Translations under genes and position numbers: made by a program | Shown here: one piece after another, positions 30,909 through 44,500 of the stretch | Layout of the letters: each line of letters begins with the position of its first letter | Numbering within the stretch: the stretch's first letter is position 1 | Source: Hyaloperonospora brassicae | Lineage: Eukaryota > Oomycota > Peronosporomycetes > Peronosporales > Peronosporaceae | DNA: 64,000 nt | Direction of reading: 5' to 3' | Assembly (NCBI GenBank): GCA_947650285.1 | Contig: CANTFL010001445.1 | Coordinates: forward strand, 682,001 to 746,000 | Notes under the pieces: generated by a model | Told to the model about the DNA's origin: nothing | Databases searched by the model: none | Seen by the model: the letters and a program-made list of their open reading frames with translations, nothing else

Positions 30909-31389
30909 GTTTTTCTCTCCTATAATATGAAAAGAAGTGCTCATTTCAAGAATTATATTGCTATATTTGTTCTAACTTAAAACTTATAACTTAGCAGCCA
31001 AAAAAAGAGGTTTGTGGACGCGGAAATATATAACCTGCCAGAAGCTATAACTTATCGGGTAAAACCTATTGGCGGGAAGGCTGTTGTATAAAGTGTAAAC
31101 GAAAGTAGTTAGCACTACTTATTATTTCAAGTATACCTTTACCTGCTTCGTACTGTTGTATACGTAAACAACTTTTACAAGCTCATCGCTTCTGTCGGGC
31201 GTTGTAAAAAAGCCCATATTAGGAAGTGCGTTCCGGAAGATGGTCGTGCTGATGTCCACGAAAACAGTTATCTTCTGCAGCGATAAGAAGCTCTAAAATC
31301 CGGTCTTCTCTCTCTATAATCAGTAATATATTATCTTGCTATCGCCGATTAAATTGATAAATGTACATCTTTACCGGTTCTTTAGGTGG
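30909..31389. other. AT-rich intergenic sequence, nothing recognised
   Basis: Short frames only; no element ends identified. Confidence 0.5.
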
Positions 31390-32140
31390 CGTCTCAGCTG
31401 CGCGAAACGCACCTTTGGTCAATTCGTAGAGTGCGCCATGACCCACATTCGTGTTATTGGGTACGCAGCCTCAGAATACTCCCGACGAAGCTTACGACCC
31501 ATAACTATTCTACACACTCTTACTTCGGGCACGTTAGTTCGTTTGCTCACGTGAACGCCCGACCATTTTCATCCAACACGTGAAATAGCCGAAAGAACGA
31601 ACAATGCTTGTTTATCGGATCTATATGGCGCAAAGTCAGTGTAAGGGTCGCGCACTTGGATCTGATAGGGTCGTACACACTCGTGGCGCTACATCCTCAG
31701 CTAGAGCCGCCTTCAACGCGACGATATCGATCATATGTCATGACAGGTATGACGTAGAAACGATCACATGTCTAGTGTAATGAGTCAAAGTTGCACGACA
31801 AAAAAGGTGTTGGGGCACGACGCTGGACACGAGGTTGTGGAGCTTTTACTAGTGTATAGTTTTCGTAGCTTCCAGTGAATGATCAGTGCCTTGTATCATT
31901 ATACAAAGCACCAGACTTCTCTCGAGAAGAATAATTGAATGGACGATGATATCTTCTCGGAGCAATTGATCCTCGACATGCGGCCAATATTCCATTGGAG
32001 AGGTTGTTTGTCTGTGTTATTGCTTTCAAGATCAACGATCATAAGATGTAATTTGTTCATGAATTTCCGACGGTCGTTAAGGCGCAAATGTAACGGTTTT
32101 CTCAAAATATATCCGAAAAGTAAACGATTCCACTAGAAGA
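31390..32140. repeat. dispersed repeat R3, copy 2
   Basis: Direct-orientation relative of 7200-7973, roughly 85 percent similar by eye. The - strand frame 31899-32105 shares GRMSRIN(C/W)SEKISSSIQ and SREVWCFV with copy 1. It precedes an F1-type LTR (32338), as copy 1 does. Confidence 0.6.
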
Positions 32141-32337
32141 TGGGAAGGATTTGCAAGACTCAGATCAATCATACAGACAGCGGGAGGATGCGGTGTAAGC
32201 TGTTCTTGCAATCGCATCAACTAGTTGTTGTCAGAATGACGTGTCGGCTGTACATTCCCTTTTGCAGAAGAAAATACTTTAGCTGACGATCAGCTTTTAT
32301 GCCAATGTGCGAGTTACTCTGTCGATGGAGTAATACT

Positions 32338-32720
32338 GTAACGGGGCGAACTTGTTCCATTATGCGTATATATAATGAAGTCAAATTAGTGGAATATTGC
32401 GTGCAATTTTTGATTTTAATACGACAAGATAAAGTGATATTATGTTGGTGAGCGAAGTTTTTACCCATTAGTTAGTAAATGTCATGGCATCAACACAACA
32501 GTCATTAAACGACGCGCGCAATAGGCGGTGAGTAGACGTCAAAATAAATGTTTATATACATAAATAATTTGAGCAATTACTAATTGACAAAATAAGATAT
32601 TTTTTTACTTAGATCTATGTAATACAGTTTCGCTTGGACCACTACTGAGGACCATCTCCGTGGTAGGTCAGCATTCCTTTGTAGCGTACGTGAGGTTATA
32701 GGGTACTGGCAATCTATGCT
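32338..32720 (+). repeat. degenerate F1-type LTR
   Basis: Starts TGTAACGGGGCG; retains GACGCGCGCAATAGGCGGTG and GTAGACGTC blocks in order, otherwise AT-rich and decayed. The right end is uncertain. Confidence 0.6.
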
Positions 32721-33514
32721 TTTATCGAAATTTAACTCCGTCATTGTCATTAGTACGTGATGCCGGTGCGCTATTGCAGCAATTTTATTCTGTGGGTTAA
32801 GGACGGCATAAAGCGTTCAAAAGGTCCAGGTTGAACGAATGTGGAGACAAATTAATGACGTCGGATGAGTATCGGCCGAACGAATTAGTTTGGGTGTGAA
32901 CAAAGTGCAAATTGGGGCGATGCTATCCGTATTGGATAGAGACTAGCAACCTTACGTCATTTCCAAGTTCTTGCTACGTAAATTTTATTGGTCGCAAGCT
33001 AATATTATATTGCGTTACCAGTAACATTTTCAGATGATAATGTAGTCAAGCCAACAAAAGGCACAGGCTTCTGCCACTTGGATGGCGCACGCTTTGACCT
33101 AACATTTCAATAAATATACATGAAATGAATAGGATATCCTGTCAAAATGGTTTGTCAAACTAGACGAAGCTTTAAAGGTTTGTCGTAGTGACGATGAGCA
33201 AATGAAACCTATTTGATTTTTAATTCAACTTTGCAGAGCGAGCCACAAATTAGGCTTTATATTTACAGTTACACGAACCAACTTTGTTTGAATCGTTGCG
33301 TTATTTAAAACCTGGTTTAAACAAACATTTGAGCCGCCATATGCTGAGTTAAGAGCTCGATCGGAACTGTTGAAGTTGAATCAGATTTGGAGTTATGTCC
33401 ACGATAGCGATCAACCTATACGATTCTTGGCAAGATAATTACAGAGACCCCGGTCTATACACACGTTTTGATCACTGTAAGGAGCACGCTCTTACTATAT
33501 TACTGGTAATACCC
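32721..33514. other. intergenic, nothing recognised
   Basis: Short frames only. Confidence 0.5.
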
Positions 33515-33940
33515 TATGTAAATCATACACACGGCTGCGTACTCCCGACTTCACTTACACGTGGCGTGAGGAAGCGCAAGAAAGTAGACAGAACTATAAA
33601 GCTCTGTCCGAAGGAAAATTAGGACTCTATTTAATATAGTTATGTGTCTTTAAAAACAATCTTTGTCTTCATCGAACTATATTAAACTACAATATCATAT
33701 GTCGATTGTCCCTTGAAGACCACCCATTGCACGATTCCTGCAGCGATTGGCAGTTGATTTCGCTGATATTCCGTGTAAATATACCAAGAAGTGTTGCAAC
33801 CACAAATACTACCCTCCGGGTAATATGCTGCTATCATTACCACTTGTCGAGTAATGTTGATTGAATATTGTTAACATTGATAATTTTAAATAATTGATAT
33901 ATACGTATAAATTTTGATGTAAAAGGCCAACTCCGTTGCA
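33515..33940 (-). repeat. degenerate F1 LTR belonging to relic C
   Basis: Reverse orientation, ends CTCCGTTGCA and is followed by a degraded polypurine tract (ACCGTCCCTTAA at 33942-33953), as in copy B. Matches F1 around GGAAGCGCAAG, CCCATTGCACGATTCC and the GTAATATGC region. Confidence 0.65.
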
Positions 33941-36000
33941 TCACCGTCCCTTAATCATCATTCACTCTCGTGAGCAATTAGGTTGATTAATGAAAGAGTG
34001 ACCACCGCTTGGGCGTTCTGGGGGAAAGAGAGCACTTGTAGATGTTGACCTTCTCATTCCAGCTATTCAGCGTATGACGGGTCAGTCCATGCGCTGCGCG
34101 AACAAGGCCTCCACTGAAGCGGCTGCACGGATGTGTGAATCTGGAGAGCAAGCTGTTTAAGACACGTCATCAGGCGCCTCAACGGCTGCTTCTGTTGATA
34201 AGCAGCCTGCAACACCCAATTATCCTGGTGCCCGTGGTCGTCCACGTGCGGATTCTTCTTCCGCAGCTTGGGTTGCGGGTGATTGTCCCATGGATGCCAA
34301 ACCCGAGATCAAGGTGATCTATTTAGGAGTGTCGAACCCCCACTCCAAATCGAAGTAGCCATCAAAGCCCGGCCGTAAAGCTGTGAGGGGTGGAACGACG
34401 AAAGCTGTACCTCGTGGCAGTCTCGAGAAGAACCTGCGCCATGAGATGTTCGGCTCATCTGACGAGTCTTAGTACTCGTCGAGGGGATTGAACCGCTAGC
34501 GCTAGCATCTATATGATGCGAGTGCACAACATGAGGACGTATTTTTGTGACGGTGTCGATGACTCTTCACGGAGTCATCGAAGCCGTAGCAATTTCAGTG
34601 ATTGCGACGATATCAGTGCTAATATCAATGTCGACACTGCGCGAAGAAGCAGTATCGGATCGTGTAACAATCGGCTTATGAGAAAAACCATGAATGGCTG
34701 AAAAACGCCATCCGAGGCATTGGTATAATTGTACCACTGGGCGTTATTAAATCCCACTCCTCAAATAGTCAAGTGTCCAGGATCTTGAAGTCAGTGCGAG
34801 TAATTACCGCAATAAACATGAGTATTGCATCGATGTCTTATTCAGATTTAGGGCTACCACGGCAACTGCAACCGAGACGACGATTCGTTTGTGCAGACGT
34901 GATATTCATTTATCGGCAACATTGAAAATGTTTGTTATGACGCTTGGCTAGACAAAGGTTTTGCAGCTCCGCAAAAGGTTTAAATAGAAGTCGCCAACCG
35001 GCGCTCGATTTAAATTGCACCGATTGTCTCGAGTGGTAGGTTTATTTTGGCTTTCGTGGGGAAATAATTGTCAATTTTTTTGTACAGACAACTATTCGCG
35101 CATTAGGGAGGACTTCCTCCCTAATCTGCTCTATGGAAGATCTCGCATCTCGGCTGAGATGTACAAAGAGATCGACGTCTTTCAATCGTTAAAGGACGCG
35201 CCCGGCGTTTGTTTGACGATGGCCCTCCATCGATAAAGGATGCGTTTCGTCGTACTGCTCGACAAGTCGGAACAACCACAGTCAGCTGAGTGCGAGAACA
35301 CCAGCTGTTCCACGAGGGCGGATACCCCGCCACTCAACAAGGTAGCTCGTCCTTATTCTCAATCGTCACGGTGTTATATTATAGGCTCCACAAGGAAGTG
35401 TTGACCACCGTGTGAGTCCACCAAAGAGTGTGGGTGAGGAGGCAAATCCTACTCCAATTCATTCGACTCACCATCTCGACCAGCACGAGATGGATCGCGC
35501 AATCGCTGAATTGCGCGAGAATATGGAGCACGAGAGGGATAGACGGCACGCTCTGACCACTTCTATGCAAAAGAACCGCAATTACCGGGAGGCTGATAGT
35601 GCAGATGATCGTGCTGGGTACGCCCTCGCAACGCTTTAGGACGAGCGGGATGTCCGTTTTCTTGTGAAAGATCTGGGGACAGCTTTCAGGTAGATCTCTT
35701 AGTTGAGTGGAGAGGTCGATTCAATGCACGAGCAGACCAAAGCCGGAGAGCGAGCGCAGGAATCGGATGGATATTCTTGAACGTGAAGGCTAGCTTTATC
35801 GTCAGAAGAAGGCTCGTACTGACATCACGGCCGTTGACGCCCTACGCGGCAGCTTTATCTTGCATGCGTTGCCTTGTCGGCTCAGCACACAAAAGGGACC
35901 TATGTACTCTATTAGTAGTTTACTAATGTCCACATAAGTCACTACGTGTCTAGGTAGGTTTACCGTAGGTAGTAGGACTAAATGTTCTTAAAAAATTTAA
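33941..36000 (-). mobile_element. F1 relic C (decayed antisense gene, chromodomain and integrase C-terminus)
   Basis: Left to right it follows copy B from the 3' LTR inwards: remains of the N-terminal antisense frame, the antisense coiled-coil ORF, and integrase C-terminal sequence (35880-35990). A chromodomain remnant reads on - near 35333-35280 (AGYPPSWNSW), partly frame-shifted. Strongly diverged from A and B, so it is an older insertion and a useful outgroup for them. Confidence 0.75.
35015..35640 (+). pseudogene. antisense accessory gene in relic C
   Basis: Two frames, 35015-35236 and 35412-35639, match the A/B 316-codon protein: LHRLS for LHCLS, RISAEMYKEI for HISEEMRDAI, and HEMDRAIAELRENMEHERDR for YEMDRAIDKLSDELKHERNR. 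Many changes are conservative in this frame (Asp/Glu, Tyr/His, Ser/Ala), which supports past selection on the antisense protein. Now interrupted by stops. Confidence 0.65.
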
Positions 36001-36124
36001 GTGCATTTGCTCTTTCATCCTTTTCATTGTTGTCGCTTCTTCCGGCTAACCATGTGAGAGATGGGGTCCTGCAAAAATTGGAACGCTGCATATCGAGCCA
36101 GCAACAATTCTGCTGCTGACGAGA

Positions 36125-36395
36125 CATTGAGCACCCCCAGCGGTAGGCTGTGGGAGTTGCTAGTGATGCCACGGGGGCTCAGCAACGCCCCTTCAAATTT
36201 TGACACATGTGTAACAAATCTCTTGAGAAACGTTAGGGATTTTGCACCGAGTTACTTTGACAATGTGTTCGTCCATAGACGGGCTACGGACACAAAGCCG
36301 AACGTGGAAGCTCACAGAACATACGTTCGTCACGTTCTTTAACTTATGCGGAAGAATAAGATGTACACCAACCTCATTAAGTGAAAATTTGCGGC
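36125..36395 (+). pseudogene. F1 RT fragment, inverted relative to relic C
   Basis: A + strand frame with PSGRLWELLVMPRGLSNAP and FAPSYFDNVFVHRRA (YFDN at the YxDD site), then RT connection sequence. In relic C pol is on -, so this piece has been inverted or belongs to another copy. It shows that Trp was present where A and B have TGA (WELL against stop-LV). Confidence 0.75.
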
Positions 36396-36539
36396 TAGCT
36401 AAATATTACTTTTTATCATATCTGGCAGACACATTTTCAAGTTCTTTATCTTTTAAAACGCGACTTCTTGGGTTCGGAGGAATTTTTATGGTTCTTTATG
36501 CTTAGATAATTCTTGATTCTGAAATATTGTTGTACGACA

Positions 36540-36800
36540 AGCGCCTCGGCATGAGATTTTGCCAAAGAGCTTTTTGCTCAAGTGATATTTTGTGGCAGCA
36601 CCATGCAAATGGCCCCATATTGATATTCGGTGACTGCAGAAAATATAAAAAATTCGTGTTCTGGTGTGTCGTAGTCTATTAGCAGGGTCCTGCCAGACAG
36701 CGACGTTTTCTATATTTAGTATTTACGGGTTCTTATAGCAACCTTACTTCCAGAATCAAAACTCACAACTAGACTAACGGTAATGCGCGACTAGACAGTT
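36540..36800 (+). repeat. second, diverged copy of the SINE candidate
   Basis: Aligns with 25322-25570: GCGCCTCGGCAT, GCTCAAGTGATAT, GTGGCAGCACCA, GATATTCGGTGA and CAGGGTCCTGCCAGACAGCGACG appear in the same order. Box A and box B are degraded. Confidence 0.5.
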
Positions 36801-37139
36801 TCTAACTCCGAGAAAGAATGAAACATTAGGCTTCGAGTAGTAACAGGTAGTGGTAAACGAAGGACCTAACTATATACACTGCATTTTACTCGTGGTTGAT
36901 CACTTCCTTTGAAACTCCACATTCCTTTACTCAAGACCCTTCCATAAAAAGCCCAACTTTCTACGAGGCTCAATAGAAAATTTGGAGCAATTATCTGCTG
37001 GTTACAGAATGAATTCTTGAAGTCGACCGCATAATACTAAGCAGATAATTATTTTCCTCACTTCGTACTTATCTTCCTGTATATTGAATTCTCGCAATGT
37101 GCAGCTAGAACGCTGGTTTCTTTATTCACAGAGGTTAGC
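36801..37139. other. intergenic, nothing recognised
   Basis: Short frames only. Confidence 0.45.
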
Positions 37140-39278
37140 GTGCGGCCGACAGTGTCAGCCCACGTCACAACTATGGTGACCCTGCGCCGCTTTACTTCAA
37201 TAACATCGACTCCGCAGAGCTAAGCAGCGACAATGAAGTGCGAGAGCAAGATGAAAATAATAAAAATATGAAGGTCATAGACAATGAAACACGAAAAAAG
37301 CGTGGCTGCCTACAAAGCAACCTTTTGCAACACTTTACCACCGCCAGTTCACCGCAGATGTGAAAGTCGAGTATTTAAATCTTTTCAAGACCCTAATCAA
37401 CTACCACAAGAAGGTCGACAAGGTTAAGATACGCCTCAAAAACATCAAAACTATCTGAAAGCTGATGAAAGGAATGGAAGACGTCAAACGCCTGAATCGG
37501 TATGTTTGGAACAAAACTCCAAAGCACCAGGCGAGAGCTTCATCTCTACCCAATGCTGTTTTGAGCCATCAGGCTTCGGCTAAGCAGTTTAAATTGCCTG
37601 CAATATTCAAGGCGGCTGTGGACAAGTTTTAACAGCAGACCTCTCTCCATTTCTACTCCGCCTGGGCTTCGTTTCAGCGCGTTGAAGATATGCATTTGAA
37701 GATGGAGATCTGTTTGCTGTATTCTGACGAAAACATATTTTCAAATGAGAACGACCTAGAATACACGCTTCTCGACCGTTGCCACGCTGAGCTCCCGGCG
37801 AAGGAAAATAATATTTTGTCTGACATTACGATGTGCCTGACGACCGATGTATGTAAATTCATCAAAAACGATTCTGTTATCAACTACAAGGCCGTATCGG
37901 CCTCCTGCAGCCTGTTCCTGGAATTTCTGGTCGACTGGTCAGTCGGCACACGAGTACCAGTTTATCGTCGATGACATCGCTCGCGTAATCTGCCTCCATG
38001 ATAAGACAACATTTGCGGTAGCCGTGGCCGATAACACCAGCGCCAATATAAGTGTTAATTATTATGCGTGAATAATTCTAATGGATGTACTTTCAGGGGT
38101 GCTGTGTGCACGGTGTGCACCATTTTATTGACATGTTCTGGACCACCAAGTTTCAGCAACGAAAAATCAGGGAAGCAACTTATCCCGATGGACACCCGTT
38201 TAAGAATCTGCATTAATGTGTGGAATATTGCTAAAATGTCGTCAATTTTCCATTCCCAACCATCACATCCTGACGGCCCTACTTTAAGATATATAAAAAG
38301 CTAATCTTGTTCAAGCTTTATTGAGCAGGACCAACCCATTGAGGTACAGAAAATGGCCAAGACTCTGTTTGCGTTACAATGACATCGGTAAGCGCTGTTC
38401 TGATGACGCAATTTTATTCGGTAATTGAAAGCCAAAACGCATAGCAGGCCGAGGTGCGCACCACCGTCACTCATGAGCGCTTTATGGAAATTCTGAAAAA
38501 AATTTGGCGATATAGTAACACTAGATCGCCTCAACGTCAAGTAACAGTTGGACACGACCCAATCTTAGATGTGTTGCTCGACTTTTTCAGCCTGCACACG
38601 AACATAAATCATTCCACAACGATAAAGCCATAATTACGGAGGAACGGCGCTACCTATTTATGCTTGCCGGACAGCGCATGAATTTTATGTATGGCGTGGC
38701 GCACGGCGTGTCTTCCCTGCTGGACCTTTTCTTTTAGGTGGAGGCATGCCCAGCGTCAATCTTGGTAGTTTGGAGAACGTTCTTATCCAACATACTTATC
38801 GAAGATGGTCAGCCTGTCCACGAAACTCATAGAAGGCATATCTACTTGTAATATATTCAGTATAAGATTGCGGCAATAAATAAACATACCTAACTTTTAT
38901 ATTGATTTCAGGTCCTTTCCGATTAAATCAAACATATGTTAGAATGGTGCCTGACCGACGGTGGGGGCGATTCAATGTTCCAGAAAGACGCTATCAAATC
39001 AATGGGTATGACCACCTCTACCGCTGCTTCTAAGTACTTCTCAACAATGGAATTTTTATAATTTTAAGTCCAAAATCAGCTTGGGCCCTGACACCGTCAC
39101 GAAGTTTGTATTTATGGAGTCAAACATTGGATCTTTCTACGACTCACCAAAACTAGACAGTTACAAGTATGGCAACAACAATGATAGTGACGTCGATGAA
39201 AATAAGCTGACAAAGACTAATGGATATAGGATCGACCCCATATCAAATAAATTATTACAGATCGGGTTTTGGTATTAG
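37140..39278 (+). pseudogene. hAT-family transposase, decayed
   Basis: Translated pieces in order fit oomycete hAT transposases: a basic N-terminal part, a DUF659-like region (FIVDDIARVI, then AVAVADNTSAN around 38000-38045), a YFQGC-like CVHG segment followed by YPDGHPFKNLH (38090-38215), an FMYGVAHGVSSLLD segment (about 38680-38735), and the C-terminal dimerisation region (STAASKYFS then LGPDTVTKFVFMESN, 39020-39125). Several stops and frameshifts; no TIRs or target duplication located. Confidence 0.78.
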
Positions 39279-39559
39279 ATATCCAATTCTCGATGCATTG
39301 ACCAGAACAAATCGGGTCTTTTCCACCTCTTCTTCTTTGGTGTATCGTAGACAAACACATATTATGCCCGGATCTTGAAAAGATCATGGTGATCACTCAT
39401 TTGTCGGTCGTAGTGGATGTCATTTCTTTATAAGAATCTCGGCCTGGCCGCGTCATGTCACAAGTACAGTGGTAATTAAGCCAAGATCATTGTGGGATTT
39501 TTTGTTTATGTAAGGAACCGTAAAGTGGTCATGAATTGCTAAATGCCAGCTTTAGTTCT

Positions 39560-40710
39560 AGATTATCAAGCAAAGTTTGATGACTCGCCCGTACTGTCGA
39601 TTGCAGACCAGGACAGTCCATTTCATGTGGTCATAAACACTGAAAATAATAACCATCTAGGCGTTCATACCCAGTGCATAGCAAGTAAATATTTTCTTTA
39701 AACGCACGTCCAAAACCTTTTCTTACGCTCTGAAAAAATGGCGAGAATGATGTTATTTTTCGCAAGCTTTTCGCTGTTGAGTACAAGGCAGACGCCTTTA
39801 TGTCGATGCTGATGAGCTACGCGTAGATACAACTTTGAGCTGACTGCGTAGTCCAACAGTGCGGGCAACCACAACGTTTCAGCAATTTTAGCCAGTTTTT
39901 CACCGTATATACTGCTTGACGACGCAAAAATATCCTCTGCATACGAAGAGATCTTCTGCCTTTGGTGGATCACTTCTTCGAATTAAATTAAAAATCGTGT
40001 AAATATTTACCAGCATTGTATCGTCTCCATCATATATATATCCTTTTTTAGCAGCATTCCGTATCATCTAGCCGTTGCAGGCTACACGCCTTGTGCCGTC
40101 GTTCACACTTAGAGTGAGATACATTTGCGATTAATAAGTGCTGCGATGCTCCAATAGGCAGGCGTCATAGTAGCAAAATACTTCATTTGCGATAAGACGT
40201 GCCTTTTCTCGGCCCGCTAGTTCCGTTTGTGCACCAATGCGTGCCTTCTTTAAAAGCGTGTCAACCGGTGGAGCCAATATTTTTATCTCGAGCGCCATTT
40301 ATCATAACCAATAACCGACGAAGTGCTGGAGGTCTGTCTTCATGAAAGTCTGCTTTAGGGAACCCGAAGCCAAAAGAAAGAATGTTGGTATTCTTATGTT
40401 TGTTGATCGGGCGAGTAGGGTAGAACACATTGCTATATTTTCTAAGTAGATTATAGCACAATACTGTGCTCGTATGCTCATCGACACAGTTTCCATAATC
40501 AAAAACGGAAAAACCCACGAACTCGTCCCTGACATAGACCCTCGATCAACGACACAGTTTTGGCAGTCTGTATTACCTTCTATATGGATCGGGCTAGATG
40601 TGTAACCATCATACCATCCTAAAACAAATCACCACCGAAACTTAGAAAATATGTCCTCAGAGATCTACTGCAAAAAACGTTCACGAATCCCCGAGCTAGA
40701 ACTAATCCTG
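39560..40710 (+). pseudogene. F1-like pol relic (RNase H to integrase)
   Basis: Around 39590-39640 reads VLSIADQDSPFHVV (RNase H), near 39910 LLDDAKISS, then integrase pieces up to about 40710, all in F1 order but with stops and frameshifts throughout. Confidence 0.7.
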
Positions 40711-40856
40711 GCCGATAATTACATTTGACTAAAAAATCTGGTGCATGTCTCAATAAATGGGTCAGAAATTGTGTAAAAATGTACTAAGGTATAGCTACCG
40801 AGGTAAATTGATCGAAAAAACATGTGGATGGGTGGATCACGACTATCGGTTCCGAT

Positions 40857-41560
40857 CTGAGATAAGATCCGATGCGAGAAGGAATTCGATCCGAGACTAG
40901 ATCCTGACCTGAGTGAGTGGATGGGGATAATCAAGGGGTTTACGATGTGCAAGAGACAGGTTGACTCGATGAATGATGCATGGCGGATGCCTATTATACA
41001 GATAGGCTATATCGTAGGTTTAGCAGTTTGGTTGACGAGCTTTGAATAGGGTTTAATTTACTTCATAAGAGACACGCCTCATCTCTTCCGGGCTAAACCT
41101 TTGGCCCCCGATGAAATTAAGAGTTTTGCCTCCCGTAAAAATATGTGTCGCACCTGGATTATCTGAACAGGTGCGTATAAGAATCTCACATCATGACGAC
41201 AACAGCAATAGGAATCAGCAAGAAGGCAAGGGTGATCAATATCGCGAGACGACTTAAGTGGCCAGATAGTCAAGCGGATCAAAATCTACATATTGGAAAA
41301 GGCAATTTTGTCATAGATCAACGTGACTCATATCGAGCACCCTACAACTACACCCGCGGTCGTGTAGAGGTTTATATACGATTACCCCTGTCCCTAACAC
41401 GGTCAAGCTAAGCATCAACACGGGTCCATTTAAAAAATTGAAGCCTGCCATACCGACGGGTATACAAGTTGAAGAAGGAAAGTAGCACAGAAGCAAATTC
41501 CCACTTCCAATAGTGCGTTATCTGGGCGCCAGTGCAGAGGCGAAATCGCATCAGAATAAA
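40857..41560 (+). repeat. repeat R2 copy 1: LTR-like sequence plus 5' gag of a gypsy element
   Basis: About 700 bp nearly identical to 59658-60358. The first ~330 bp look like the 3' part of an LTR plus leader; a 72-codon frame (41193-41411, MTTTAIGISKKARVINIARR) follows and resembles a gag start. The same frame and stop are in both copies. Confidence 0.75.
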
Positions 41561-44500
41561 ACATGGTCGCTCCACCACAATGATTCGGGCCACAGGCTGG
41601 AAGTCTCAAGGTGAACTTATGAATGTAACGGGAAAGCTGAGGAAGAAGATTTCATAGATGATGGATTGACGTAGACGCGAGAAGATAAAGAGGTTCCGAG
41701 AAAAAACGGTTTTAGAATTAATTTAATGACTAATGGTATGAAAAGGGAAGATCAATCGATCGATCGAGAAAAAACTGTAAATCGCTCCTGAGCTCTCTTA
41801 AAGACCCCCCGAAATAGACTGCAAAGAAAAAATAGCCGGGTAAACACGCTTTAGCAAAGAACTTAACATCATAAGACGCTTAAGGCAATTTCTAAGTCAA
41901 AGAATTTAAGATCGAGCGAATAAATAGGAAGCATATGGATGCGATAATACGGTTGGAAGGCTAGATCATATCGACACGGTTGCGCTGCGGACTTTAGTAG
42001 GCCGATCAAATTTGTTTAAGACGATGGAAAGGTCAAAGGCTGGGTAGAAAATGGTCAGGTTTTGCTACTGAAGAAGAAAAAAATCTACTGGAAGGAGTCA
42101 AGAAGCTATTGTCCGTCGATATAAGGCCAAGGATTTTGAAATTGTAGCTTCTTTATTCGTTACGGGTACTGGCATTAGATCGAGTCTTAACCTTAATCCA
42201 GATGACAGCGACCCGTGGTCTTATGCGGTTTTCACAAGCCGATGGAATTATAGCTGGATTTTTGAAGCGCAGATAATTTTGGAGTGCGATTTCGACCAAG
42301 TGATCGCTGCGGACAGTCCGTCACGTGCGAAGTTGACTCAGTCGATCGACAGTGTCAATTCAGCAGATGTGGCGATAAAGCCGGCCATTATTGGTTTGGT
42401 CGAATACGACTAATTGAATAAAGTGATTATGCCGATCGCGGGAATACTAAATTATTGACATAATATTTCTTTGAATTAATTTCATGAAAATCAGACTTGG
42501 ATTTAGACGATTGTTAGATATCTAACGGATGTCTTTGAGACCGGCCGGCGCAGCATTAATCCCCGACAGGATGGCCCCAATTGTAGCGCGATTTATCAAT
42601 TCTCTTCAAATGCGCACTGGCCAGCAGCAGTCATAATGAGAAGCAGCCATGTAAGAAAGCGAAAAAACAAGGTTTGTATAAATCAATAGAGCTCTGGTCG
42701 ATCGACGGTTTGGGCCACTACCTCAGAAGCAAACTCAGTAGATGTAGAGATGAAGTAGTCAAAGTAATTGCATCATTGTAAATCTTACAACTACATAACT
42801 CATTATCTTGATGAGGTGGAACTTAAACGACCACTGATGACCGCTTCTTAGACCGTGTTTATTGAAGCGATTGCGCCGCAGAGGGAATGAGCATTGGCGA
42901 TCTGCAAATAAAACGAGATCAGTAGTCGAGACAGAGACGGAGATCGATGTAGGAGCTAGAATGGCAACGTAAAGTTCCTATTCGTTCTTCATTGAGCTTT
43001 GAATGCAGAGAAGCTTGGGACTTCGGACATCGGCTAACCGGGCCGGCGCGAAACTGGTACAGACAGCTAACTCGATCGACTCGCCGCGAGTCGGTGCCTC
43101 TTTTGAAAAGTTTCAAAATCCAATTTGGGGAGCATGGCGTTTAACGAGTTGAAATGCTTTAACACAAGGAAAAAGATCGGCTGAAACTTAGCAATAAAAT
43201 CTGTATCTGTTAAACTTGGCTACAATCTGGGCGAAAATCTCAAATTTGAAAAAGGACGCCGCATGGAGACGCTAATAAGTAGAACGCTTCATCAAAACGA
43301 CGGTCGATCGTGATCTGGACGAGCAGTTAGCTTTGTAACGGATTATATGAGACCAATTCAAGAGAATATTTAAGCTCCTACCAACGCACAAGAATTTTAG
43401 TCGATAAAGCGCTAATGGAATCGAACATGATTCTACCACGACCGAGTGTTAATTCGAATCTAAATAGGTCAAAATTTACTCAAACGATACGGCAAATCGG
43501 GTGCAAAAAGTGAAAGTAGCAGATTCAACTCGGGTTCATGTGGATCGGATTAGGATGTAAATCGATGCTGAGTACGTCTGATCGGATCCTCGATTCGAGC
43601 AAAGTTTTTGAAAGACCATAACGATCGACGAGGTAATAATGATGATACTAGGTAACGAAGTAATATAGGAGATCGACATAGATTGCGTAAGCAATATGTT
43701 CGCCCACGTACATTATTATATTTTATAAAATATACAAGATTTAGATTGTAAAGATCGATATTATAATGATCCACAAAATTCTTGCACCAACAGCGAACGA
43801 CTAACTAAATTGATTGTTTATATTGAAAGAGGTGACTTGTCAGAAGTGTAGACAAAAGTGACACCCGTTGTACATTTTTTATAACGAGCACGCTGATTGC
43901 GGGGGGATAGATGGAAGAAGCAAGTGCCACATGGATAAACTTACAACTTTATTCGCAAGTATTTCGTGCGTACTGAGCAGGGTGGAATGTTTTCTCTCAA
44001 GATTGAGAAATTGCTTAACTAGTATTCTTGACGATATGGAATCTGTCACGAGCCGAGTGTTCTAAGCTTTGCATTTATGCAAACGTGAAAAAGAAGAAAG
44101 GATACCGCGACGTTCACGATCAGGTTTACCCAACGCTAACACATGCCAATTTTCCTCAGTGAATGCTTTATTTTAAGTAAGACGGAAGTTGATGAGAATG
44201 CTCGATCGCCTTTAAGGATGGAGCTCGACCTTTCCTTGCGCCGGGTGAGTCGCGGGGATATAGAGACAACTTTACACCGGATAAGTTGTTTTGAGAAGCT
44301 AAAGCTGCGGGCAAGATCAACAACGAAAATTCCACCATAATAGTTGACTATGGCGCTGAAATTTAAATATCTTATAGAAATTTGCCTGTAAGATTGGTAG
44401 TAGGATAAAAAAACAGACTGTAGAATGAGTCGGAACTGGCGGTAGGGCACGTACGACAATCGGACAAATAAAATTCAACATTGCGTTAAACAGATACTTA

